Source: Mycobacterium sp. 852002-51163_SCH5372311
GTDB taxonomy: Bacteria; Actinomycetota; Actinomycetes; Mycobacteriales; Mycobacteriaceae
DNA: 58,901 nucleotides
Direction: 5' to 3'
Assembly: GCF_001667115.1 (NCBI RefSeq)
Contig: NZ_LZIJ01000201.1
Coordinates: 1 to 58,901, forward strand
Shown here: positions 33,840 through 42,000 of the stretch, in pieces
Layout of the letters: each line of letters begins with the position of its first letter
Numbering within the stretch: position 1 is the first letter of the stretch
Position numbers and translations under genes: made by a program
Notes under the pieces: model-generated
The model's database searches: none
What the model was told of the DNA's origin: nothing
The model's input: only the letters and a program-made list of their open reading frames with translations

Positions 33840-34534
33840 CCGATCACGATCACGATCGAACCGCTGCGCCGATGGTCGATGAGATAACCGATTTCGAAGT
33901 CCTCGAGATCGCCCTGCGCGAACTGTGCATCGAGAAGGGCATATTCACCGCGGAGGACCATCGGCGCTTCACCGAATTCGCCGAACAGATCGGCCCGACG
34001 CCCGCTGCGCGCATGGTGGCCCGGGCCTGGCTGGATCCGGAGTACAAGCAGCTGACCCTCGACGATGCTCTCGCCGCAAGCAAGGAAGTCGGTGTGGACT
34101 GGCTGCAACCCACCGGTTTTGGGACGCCCAGCGACTTCACGGCCTTTCGCGTTCTCGAAGACACGCCCACGCTGCACCATGTCATCGTGTGCACCTTGTG
34201 TTCCTGCTACCCGCGGCCGATTCTGGGCAATTCGCCCGAGTGGTACCGGACACCGAACTTTCGGCGGCGTATCGTGCGCTGGCCGCGCCAGGTGCTCGCG
34301 GAGTTCGGGCTCTACTTGCCCGAAGAGGTCGAGATCCGGGTCGAGGACTCCAATCAGAAGCATCGGTTCATGGTCCTGCCGGTACGCCCGGAAGGAACCG
34401 ACGGCTGGTCCGAGGACCAGCTGGTGGAGATCATCACCCGCGATTGCCTGATCGGTGTCGCGCTGCCGAAGGTGGGTGTGACCACCAACGTGATCACCGA
34501 GACCCGGCCGGCCATTCATCCGGCGGACCAGTGA
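33836..34534 (+). CDS. Nitrile hydratase / thiocyanate hydrolase alpha-type (metal-binding) subunit
   Basis: A 232-residue alpha subunit. The metal-binding loop is Cys119-Thr-Leu-Cys122-Ser-Cys124 (VCTLCSCYPRP); Thr after the first Cys marks the cobalt-type rather than the iron-type enzyme. The downstream family blocks LPEEVEIRVEDSNQKHRFMV, LPVRPEGTDGW and ITRDCLIGVALP are intact. Two of the cysteines are expected to be oxidised to sulfinic and sulfenic acids. Activity could be nitrile hydratase (nitrile to amide) or thiocyanate hydrolase (thiocyanate to carbonyl sulfide and ammonia); the sequence alone does not decide. The His/Asp-rich N-terminus (MTDHDHDR) might bind metal. Confidence 0.9.
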   Translation: MTDHDHDRTAAPMVDEITDFEVLEIALRELCIEKGIFTAEDHRRFTEFAEQIGPTPAARMVARAWLDPEYKQLTLDDALAASKEVGVDWLQPTGFGTPSDFTAFRVLEDTPTLHHVIVCTLCSCYPRPILGNSPEWYRTPNFRRRIVRWPRQVLAEFGLYLPEEVEIRVEDSNQKHRFMVLPVRPEGTDGWSEDQLVEIITRDCLIGVALPKVGVTTNVITETRPAIHPADQ

Positions 34535-34896
34535 TGGCGAATACTCGTTCTGTCAACAGCACCACACCCACCTCGCTGGCGAAAATCATTGAACGCAACC
34601 AGGTCTGGCAGCGGATGGCAGCAAAGTACGGCGTCGACAACCCCGTGCCGCCATGGAAGACCAGTCTCGACGGCATATGCGACGCGCTCGACCAAAGCGC
34701 CTCTGGCTCACAGGTACTCAACTTCGTTGAGCGGCGCGACGAAGAAGACGAGCTGTCGGCAACCGTCTATTCCACGCTGCCGTATCCCGAGAACCGGCTT
34801 GTCGCGCTGGCGCAATCGTTGGTAGCGCGCGGCGTTATCGACGAGTCCGAGCTCGAGGAACGTATGGCAGCAGTGCGAGCGAGGCTGGAATCTTGA
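34534..34896 (+). CDS. Third hydratase subunit: stand-alone beta-N-terminal-like protein
   Basis: A 120-residue protein whose C-terminal half (LPYPENRLVALAQSLVARGV, SELEERMAAVRARLES) mirrors the helical N-terminal domain of the beta subunit two genes upstream (LPYYGRWLLAVARILVEKHH, SELAERMAEVKAR). Its N-terminal half (WQRMAAKYGVDNPVPPWKTS) looks like the small alpha subunit of thiocyanate hydrolase or similar three-part enzymes. Its ATG shares a base with the stop of the metal subunit (TGATG). It probably joins the enzyme as an extra subunit or works as its maturation or metal-delivery partner. No P47K-type activator gene is present. Confidence 0.7.
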   Translation: MANTRSVNSTTPTSLAKIIERNQVWQRMAAKYGVDNPVPPWKTSLDGICDALDQSASGSQVLNFVERRDEEDELSATVYSTLPYPENRLVALAQSLVARGVIDESELEERMAAVRARLES

Positions 34897-35209
34897 GCAA
34901 AGCATCCGCTAGGAGCTTTCCGGGCACGAACCCAACGATTGCCGCGCCTATTTAGTCGTTCGGTGCCGCGTGCGCTAGGCTGGCAGGAACGTTGGCCTCA
35001 CCACCCTGATGCCAACCCCGTCGTGGAACGCTTTTCATCCTCCTGGTGTCAACCCTCGCGTTGCCACCGAGTCCAGATGATCCGTGCATCTCGCACCAGC
35101 TTGTCTCGCGGCGATCGATTTTGCCCTCCGGCAATCTCGCCACCTTGTGCGGGCCGCGCGACGATCGCGTCTTCGGCCACGCACCACCGATGCCTGAAAG
35201 GCACCGAAA
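34897..35209. other. Structured leader region of the DEAD-box helicase gene
   Basis: 313 bases with no supported gene. The last 90 bases contain three hairpins: TTGCC-CTCC-GGCAA (35121-35134), a two-tier stem with outer arms GTGCGGGCCG / CGGCCACGCAC and inner CGCGA-CGA-TCGCG (35147-35184), and TGCC-TGAAA-GGCA (35191-35203), which holds a purine-rich sequence just before the GTG start. This could be a long 5' leader regulating the helicase, for example by temperature. Confidence 0.45.
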
Positions 35210-36577
35210 GTGACTACCGACAAAACCTTTGCCGATCTCGGCGTGCCGAGACCGCTCGTAAGTGCCCTCGCCGCCCGCGGCATGACGCATCCATTTCCGA
35301 TCCAGGTCGAGACCCTTCCCGATACACTCGCAGGCCGAGACGTACTCGGCCGTGGAAAGACCGGCAGCGGGAAGACACTTGCATTTTCGATTCCGCTGAT
35401 CAGCCGGCTTTCCGGACGCGCGCGCCCGTCGCGACCTGCGGGTTTGGTGCTCGCGCCTACCCGTGAGCTGGCGACGCAGATCACAGCGACACTCGAGCCA
35501 TTGGCAGTCGCCTACAACCTGCGGGTCAGCACCATCTTCGGTGGCTTATCGCAAACCCGTCAGGTGGCCGCGCTCAAATCCGGCGTCGACATCGTGGTGG
35601 CCTGTCCGGGCCGGCTCGAGGATCTGATGAAGCAGCGTCTGATCAGTCTCGACGCGGTGGAGATCACGGTGATCGACGAGGCGGATCACATGGCCGACCT
35701 CGGTTTCCTGCCCGGCGTCACCCGGATACTGGCAGCCACTCCTCAGGGTGGCCAGCGGCTGCTGTTCTCCGCGACCCTGGACAACGGTGTCGACAAGCTC
35801 GTCACGCGTTTCCTCCGGAATGCGGTGTCGCACTCCGTCGATGAGGTCAGCACACCCGTTTCAGAGATGACCCACCACGTCTTCTATGTCGCCAGCGCAG
35901 CGGCCAAGAAAGAATTGGTGCACCGCCTCGCCTCCGGGTCTGGACGCCGAATTCTGTTCCTGCGCACCAAGCATCAAGCGCGCAAACTCGCCAAGCAGCT
36001 CACCGAGTCGGGAGTTCGGTCAGTCGATTTGCACGGAAATCTGTCTCAACCCGCACGCGAACGCAACCTTGCGATGTTCGCCGCGGGTAGTGCCCGGGTA
36101 CTGGTAGCAACCGATATCGCCGCCCGCGGCGTGCACGTCGACGACGTTGAACTGGTCGTGCACATCGACCCGCCCAGCGAGCACAAATCCTATCTGCATC
36201 GGTCCGGACGCACCGCACGGGCAGGAAGCACCGGCGATGTCGTCACCGTGGTCCTGCCCGAGCAGCGCGAACATACCCAGGCGCTGATGCGCAAGGCCGG
36301 CGTCAAGGTCGCCCCCAAGCACGTCAGCGCAGAATCGGAAGCGGTGCAGGCGCTTGTCGGTGAGACCGCGCCCTACCAGCCTGCCCCCGTCTCGTCGCGT
36401 TCTCATCAACAGCATCGACCGACCACCGTGGTGCACCGACCCCGTCGCAGCCGCACGCGATCAGCGAACACGAATCGCGTCGAAACAACACCGGCGGTGT
36501 CGGAGCGCGCCGCCGCACCGACGCAGCAAATCAGACGTCGTCGCCGTTCCAGCCGCCCTCAGCGAAGTCCCGGCTAG
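35210..36577 (+). CDS. DEAD-box ATP-dependent RNA helicase, RhlE type
   Basis: A 455-residue helicase. The Q-motif region (FADLGVPRPLV, HPFPIQVETLPD), Walker A GKTGSGKT (residues 49-56), PTRELATQI, DEAD at residues 156-159 (VIDEADHMADLGF), FSATLD, the helicase C-terminal domain with ATDIAARGVHVDDV, and HRSGRTARAG are all present. A basic, Arg/Pro-rich tail follows and probably helps RNA binding. It would unwind structured RNA in ribosome assembly or mRNA decay. It resembles M. tuberculosis RhlE (Rv3211) in type, but the context differs and it could be a second paralogue, so no symbol is given. GTG start. Confidence 0.9.
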   Translation: MTTDKTFADLGVPRPLVSALAARGMTHPFPIQVETLPDTLAGRDVLGRGKTGSGKTLAFSIPLISRLSGRARPSRPAGLVLAPTRELATQITATLEPLAVAYNLRVSTIFGGLSQTRQVAALKSGVDIVVACPGRLEDLMKQRLISLDAVEITVIDEADHMADLGFLPGVTRILAATPQGGQRLLFSATLDNGVDKLVTRFLRNAVSHSVDEVSTPVSEMTHHVFYVASAAAKKELVHRLASGSGRRILFLRTKHQARKLAKQLTESGVRSVDLHGNLSQPARERNLAMFAAGSARVLVATDIAARGVHVDDVELVVHIDPPSEHKSYLHRSGRTARAGSTGDVVTVVLPEQREHTQALMRKAGVKVAPKHVSAESEAVQALVGETAPYQPAPVSSRSHQQHRPTTVVHRPRRSRTRSANTNRVETTPAVSERAAAPTQQIRRRRRSSRPQRSPG

Positions 36578-36596
36578 GCGGCCTCGCTCGGGAGAG

Positions 36597-37142
36597 CTAG
36601 GCGCGAGCCAGCAGCCACGCGTAGCCCTCGCCCTCCCCGGCAGCAATCAGGTCGAGTTCGCCGAAGGCGGCCGGTAGCTCGCCGGGCTCGGCCCGGAATG
36701 GCCCTGCGGTGGAGCCGATTTCGCTCAGCGAGGCGATCGCCAGTAGGCCGCCAGGGGCCAGGCGTTCGATGATCGCCCGGTCGAGGCGGCGGTCCCGGAA
36801 CTTGTGGCCGAGAACGACGTCGACGGTTGGACCGTCCGGCAGGCCCTCGTCGAGGTCCCACGTTTTGAAATGGCAGCGATCGCCAACACCACTGCGCCGG
36901 GCCAGATCTCGTGCCTGGACGATGGCCACCTCAGAGATGTCCAGTCCCAACACCGTCAGCCCACGGCGCGCGAGCCAGACGGCGCCGAGTCCCTGGCCGC
37001 AGGCGATGTCGAGACCCCGTCCGGCGGCCGGAAACACGTCCGCATAGGCGGCGAAGACGGCCGGCGGACCAACCGCACCGACGGGTGCCGGTCCGCGGTC
37101 CGCGTACTTCTCGTCCCAGCGGCGCCGGTCCTCGTCGGTCAC
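36597..37142 (-). CDS. Class I SAM-dependent methyltransferase
   Basis: A 181-residue methyltransferase. Motif I is LDIACGQGLGAVWLARRG, followed by VLGLDISEVAI and the motif IV region TVDVVLGHKFRD; the last contains no NPPY-type nucleic-acid motif, so a small-molecule or thiol substrate is more likely. The N-terminus (DRRRWDEKYADRGPAPVGAV) matches the TehB/thiopurine-like group. GTG start. Converges on the helicase gene with a 19-base gap. Confidence 0.8.
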   Translation of the reverse strand: MTDEDRRRWDEKYADRGPAPVGAVGPPAVFAAYADVFPAAGRGLDIACGQGLGAVWLARRGLTVLGLDISEVAIVQARDLARRSGVGDRCHFKTWDLDEGLPDGPTVDVVLGHKFRDRRLDRAIIERLAPGGLLAIASLSEIGSTAGPFRAEPGELPAAFGELDLIAAGEGEGYAWLLARA

Positions 37143-37152
37143 CCGACACAGC

Positions 37153-38247
37153 CTAAGGCTGCAGGACCCGTTCGTCGGAGTCCCGCGATGGTTTCGGTTC
37201 GCCCCATCGCCGGCTCAGCGCCTGCATGGGGTCCGCATAGTCGCCGGCAATTCCCCGATACGGCGAATGCCGTCTCAGATACCAGCGCACCGCAGGTGCG
37301 AGCAGACGCATTAGCACGCGCCGCCAGCCGACCTTCGCCCGTAGCTCGGCATTCAGGTCCGGGAGCGAATGATGCTGGAAGGCAAGGACATTCTGCGAGC
37401 GTTCGGTGTCCATCCAATCGGTGGCATACCAGGCCCGGTCGTCGTCGGGATCGCCCGGTCGTCCCGGGGGCAAGCCGCCCACGAGTCCCATCGCGGCGGC
37501 AGACTCGGCGCCGATGACGGCCTGGGTGATGCGGTGTGTTTCATCGCCGCCGATCAGGAAGACCTCTCGGACCTGGTCGGTCACCGTCGCCGCGCAAAAC
37601 GCGGCAGCGACATCACGCACGTCGACGCTCTGAATACGCCCGTCGGACGGCAATACCGCTTCGAAGAAAATCAGATCGCGGTCGATGGTCCAACGCGGTT
37701 CGGCGCTGAGCACCGCTCCGAGCCGGAGTACCACCCACTCCAAATCCGAAGTCGTCACGTGCTGTTCGGCCAGGGCCTTGTGTTCGCCGTAGAGCTCGGT
37801 GGGTCGCACCGGTGTCGACGACGTCAACAGTCCCTCGGTGCGGTAGGGATTCCGCGCCCCGTACACCGCGACGCTCGAAGCGTGCACGAAGCGCGGCGGG
37901 TTCGCCAGCGCCGAGGCGGCCTTGACCAACTCCGCGGTGGCATCGACGTTGACCGACCGCGCGAGCTCGCGACGGGCATAGCAGAACGGCGGAATGATGG
38001 CCGCCAAATGGATGATCGCCGACGGCGCAACCGCTTCCAGCAGGGTCGTGACGTCGGTGCTTGACGTCAGATCGGCCCAGCGCACCTCGACACCGGGACG
38101 TGCGGTAAGCGCTTGTGCGCGTTTGCGGTTCGCGGGAATGTCCAGGTCGGTCGCCACAACGCGACGGTCTTGGTCGGCCAGCGCGGCTACCACCGCAGAG
38201 CCGACGAGGCCGAATGCCCCGGTGACGAGTACACGATCGGTGGTCAC
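37153..38247 (-). CDS. NAD-dependent epimerase/dehydratase (extended SDR)
   Basis: A 364-residue extended SDR. It has the NAD-binding motif VTGAFGLVGSAVVAAL, then LAAIIPP and the catalytic set Ser in VHASSVAVYG with YGEHK (Tyr-x3-Lys). It may act on a sugar nucleotide or a 3-beta-hydroxysteroid-like substrate; nothing here decides. The GTG at 38245-38247 is chosen over the ATG at 38277 because GGAGGA lies 5 bases upstream. It is divergent from a TetR gene, and copies of one operator-like sequence occur at both ends of the shared gap. Confidence 0.85.
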   Translation of the reverse strand: MTTDRVLVTGAFGLVGSAVVAALADQDRRVVATDLDIPANRKRAQALTARPGVEVRWADLTSSTDVTTLLEAVAPSAIIHLAAIIPPFCYARRELARSVNVDATAELVKAASALANPPRFVHASSVAVYGARNPYRTEGLLTSSTPVRPTELYGEHKALAEQHVTTSDLEWVVLRLGAVLSAEPRWTIDRDLIFFEAVLPSDGRIQSVDVRDVAAAFCAATVTDQVREVFLIGGDETHRITQAVIGAESAAAMGLVGGLPPGRPGDPDDDRAWYATDWMDTERSQNVLAFQHHSLPDLNAELRAKVGWRRVLMRLLAPAVRWYLRRHSPYRGIAGDYADPMQALSRRWGEPKPSRDSDERVLQP

Positions 38248-38285
38248 TGCAGTCCTCCATAGCGGAATTGTCGACATGCGTAATT

Positions 38286-38303
38286 TCTGGACATCTGTCT
38301 GGA
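38286..38303. promoter_or_regulatory. Candidate TetR operator, site 1 (epimerase side)
   Basis: TCTGGACATCTGTCTGGA, 39 bases before the epimerase start. On the minus strand it reads TCCAGACAGATGTCCAGA, which matches site 2 (CTGGACGGATGTCTAGA) in the core GAC[A/G]GATGTC[C/T]AGA. Confidence 0.5.
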
Positions 38304-38436
38304 TTTAGTGCTCGAGGGTAGCGCGTTGATGGCGGTCCGGCAAGCCTGGTCCGGGCAGCAAAGCCGCTTACCGATGGGGTAAATCAGGCGCAAAGCCGTA
38401 TTTCTGGCCAGGTTTGTCCCGCGTGGCGAACTTTTC

Positions 38437-38442
38437 TATACT
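38437..38442 (+). promoter_or_regulatory. -10 element of a leaderless TetR transcript
   Basis: TATACT ends 6 bases before the ATG at 38449, so transcription would start at or next to the A of the start codon: a leaderless mRNA, common in mycobacteria. A plausible -35 (TTGTCC, 38414-38419) is 17 bases upstream. No ribosome binding site is present, consistent with leaderless translation. Confidence 0.6.
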
Positions 38443-38457
38443 GGACGGATGTCTAGA
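38441..38457. promoter_or_regulatory. Candidate TetR operator, site 2 (overlapping the TetR start codon)
   Basis: CTGGACGGATGTCTAGA covers the end of the -10 element, the probable transcription start and the first codons of the TetR gene. It matches site 1 at 38286-38303. Binding here would block the gene's own promoter. Confidence 0.5.
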
Positions 38458-39042
38458 TATGCCGCGGCTTCCGTCGCCCGTGACCCGGGCATAGCTCGCC
38501 GGTCGGACCGTAGGCCGGGGCAGACGATCCGCAAGGTTCTCGATGCCGGGTTGGAGGAGCTGCGCGAATCTTCCTACGCCAACTTGACGATGCGGGCGGT
38601 GGCGGCCCGTGCCGGCGTGTCGCCGGCCAGCGCGTACACCTACTTTCCGTCCAAGAGCGCGCTGGTCGCCGCGGTGTACCTGCGTTTCCTGCGGGATCTT
38701 CCGATGCACACCGATGTCAACGACACGACGAAGACGCGGGTGACTGCGACCATGCGGGACATGGCGGTGGTGGTTGCTGACGAGCCCGAGCTGATCACCG
38801 CGTGCGGTGCGGCGTTGATGGCTGACGACCCCGCGGTCAAGCCCTTGCGGGAACAGATCGCGGAAGAGGTGTCCAGGCGGATCGGCGCGGCCCTGGGCCC
38901 GGGATGGTCACGTGCGGTGAAGTCCACTCTGCAGATGACGTTTGCAGGCGCCCTCATGACGGCCCGGTTTGTCAGTTACGACGAGATCGCCGACCAGCTG
39001 ACCGAGGCGGTCAACCTGATTCTCGGTGCATCAGTTGCCTGA
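38449..39042 (+). CDS. TetR family transcriptional regulator
   Basis: A 197-residue regulator. An Arg-rich N-terminal arm (RRSDRRPGQTIRKV) precedes the helix-turn-helix (NLTMRAVAARAGVSPASAYT, YFPSKSALVAAVY, about residues 45-85); a helical effector domain follows. It probably represses itself and the divergent epimerase gene through the paired sites at 38286 and 38441. Its 3' end overlaps the convergent LuxR-type gene by 67 bases because that gene reads on through a repeat. Confidence 0.85.
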   Translation: MSRYAAASVARDPGIARRSDRRPGQTIRKVLDAGLEELRESSYANLTMRAVAARAGVSPASAYTYFPSKSALVAAVYLRFLRDLPMHTDVNDTTKTRVTATMRDMAVVVADEPELITACGAALMADDPAVKPLREQIAEEVSRRIGAALGPGWSRAVKSTLQMTFAGALMTARFVSYDEIADQLTEAVNLILGASVA

Positions 39043-42000
39043 CGGCATTCCCCCGCGAGCAGACGCAGAGTCGCACGATTTGGCGTGAAATCGTGCGACT
39101 CTGCGTCTGCTCGCCACTGCGCCGCTTCACGGACGAGCTGGACGCGGGAGGTGATACCGAGCTTGGTGTAGATGTGCGAAAGGTGAGCTTGCACGGTGCG
39201 GGGTGACACGAAGAGCCGCGTTGCAATCTCCTTGTTGGCCAGCCCTTCACAGGCCAGTCGGGCGACATCACGTTCGGCCGGCGTCAGCGATTCCCAGCCT
39301 GTCGCGGGCCGTTTGCGTTGTCCGCGCCCGCGCTGCGCGTAGGCGATTGCCTCCTCGAGCGACATCGCTTCCCCCTCAGCCCAGGCAGCGTCAAAAGCCA
39401 TGTCGCCCATCGCCTTCCGTAGCTCTGCTACGGACTCCTGGTACGCGGGCTCGTGAATCTTGAAGCGCACCACGCCCATGCGCTGGCGGAGCGCATTCGC
39501 CGCACCGAAGAGCCGTGCCGCTTCCAGGTGGTTGCCATTTCTAGTCGCCAGGCCGGCCAGACATTCGACGATGTCGGGAATGTGGAGGTATAGGCCCTCG
39601 CCGGCTGCGAGGTCCAGCGCCTCGTGGGTGTCACGTTCGCCGTCCGTCGGCGAACCTTCTGCAATCGCTATGCGGGCGCGAACTGCGAGCACCGCCACTC
39701 TGTGCCACCCTTTCGCCACTGCGACGGCCGTATCAGCCATCTCTCGGGCCTCGGCGAGTTCACCGCGCGCCAAAGCGACTTCGATGGAGTTGAAGGCACG
39801 CTGTACATCCGACAGTTCGTGCTGGAAGGTGCGCAAACCCTGCCAGGCGGCCTGGCCGGCATGGTGTGCTGCGTCGATATCGCCTGCGGCCAGGCAGGCT
39901 TGGGACAACTGCGCATAGCCCATCCCAAGGAAGTACTCCCCAAGGTCGGCCGAGCATTTCAGCGCCGCGTCGGCGACGGCGACTGAAGCCTCCACTTCAC
40001 CGTGATAGGCAAGCGATATTCCCAATCCCATCATGAAGATCGGTTTGAAGACCTCGTCGTGAGCCTCCTCGCAGTCGGTTACCAACGTAGTGAACTCGGA
40101 AATGGCTCCAGCGACGTTTCCCTGCACGAGAAGTGCCCACCCGATTCCCAAGCGAGACTGGCGCGAGTTCGCCCGGTCACCGATGGCATCTGCGATATCG
40201 CGTCCTTCCTGCCCTGCCCTGCCCGCGGCCCGTGGATCACCAGCGCTTAAACGGCTGTTGGCTTCCCAGGCAAGGATCTGGCTCAACCGCCATAGGTCAT
40301 CGGAAGCCCGAGCCAGCTCGGCGGCCTCCGCGTAATACTCTGCCGCCGCCTTCTCGTCGTACTGGGTCCCAGCGATGAAGCCGCATGCGGAGAGCGTCCG
40401 GGCGAGCAGCGCCGGGTCATCAAGTTCGCGGGCGATCTCTACCGCGCGTTGTGCGCGGCTCATGCGAGCGCCGACAAACGCATTCAAGATGGATTCGTCG
40501 CAAAGCGCACGCGCATACACAGCAGGTGCGACGTCGACGGGTTGGTCGAAGTCAGCCAATATGGTGTGGAACCACGCCTGGCCCTCGAGAATACGGCCTC
40601 TGGACAGCCACACCGGCTGCAGCGACGACGCCAGTGCCAAAGCCCGTTCGGTGTCACGGTTTTCCAGGTTCCAGCCGAGGGCATTGCGCAGATTGTCCAT
40701 TTCGATTTCGGCCTGCTCGAGCCGCTGCTCATAATCGGTGCGCGCAGGCGCATCAAGCAACGCCGCAATCGATGTGTAGTGATCACAATGCCGCGACCGC
40801 ACGACATCCGCTTCGCCGGACTCGCCGAGTTTCTCCAACGCATACTGACGCACCGTTTCAAGCAGTCGGTAGCGGGTGTGACCGCTACTCTCGTCGGCGA
40901 CCACCAGCGATTTGTCGACGAGCAACGTCAGCTGGTCCAGCACTTGATAACGCTCGATGTCACCCTCGCCGCACACGAATTGCGCTGCAGTCAAATCGAA
41001 TCCGCCATAGAACACCGATAAACGTCGGAACAGGATGCGTTCGGTCTCGGTCAGCAGTGCGTGCGACCAGTCCACCGAAGCGCGCAGCGTCTGTTGACGA
41101 CGCACCGCGGTGCGGGAGCCGCCAGTCAGCAATCGGAAACGGTCGTGCAGACTGTCGACGATCTCGGTCAGCGACAACGCCCGCACCCGTGCGGCGGCCA
41201 GCTCGATCGCCAGCGGCATGCCGTCGAGGCGACGGCAGATCTCGGCCACTGCGTCCGAATTGTCCTCAGTGACGGCGAAGTCGGGCCGGGCCAGGCGGGC
41301 ACGTTCGGCGAACAGCTCGACGGCCTCGTCGGCCAATGACAGCGACGGCACCTGCCAGGTCGCTTCGCCGGTGATATTGACCGGTTCCCGGCTGGTGGCC
41401 AACACGGTTACTCGGGGAGCCGCGCCCAGCAGCTCGGCGAGCAACTTCGCGCTGGCATCCAGCAGATGCTCGCAATTGTCCAGCACGATCAACATGTGGC
41501 GATCGCGAACAAACCGGATCAAAGTGTCCATCGTTGAGCGGCCGGGCTGGTCGGGCAGGCCTAATGCGCGGGCGACGGTGACCGGCACCACCTCGGCCGC
41601 CGTTATCGGGGCCAAGTCGACGTACCACACGCCTTCGCTGAACTCATCGGCCATCGCAGCGGCCACCCGCACGGCTAATCGGGTTTTTCCCACTCCTCCG
41701 GCACCAGTCAGGGTGACCAGCCGATTGGCCGTCAATGCCCCTCGTACGCTGGCAATTTCGGCTCGTCGCCCGATAAAGCTGGTGAGCTGGGCCGGAAGAT
41801 TATGCGCCGCAACGCTGTTCGCAGTCCGCAACGGCGGGAAGTCATTGCGCAAGTCCGGGTGACAAAGTTGCACCACCCGCTGCGGCCGGGCCAGATCACG
41901 AAGCGGGTGGGCACCGAGATCGGCCACCCAACATTCCTTGGGCAACGATTCGGCGACCAGGTCGTCCGTCGTACCCGAGAGCACGGTCTGGCCGCCATGG

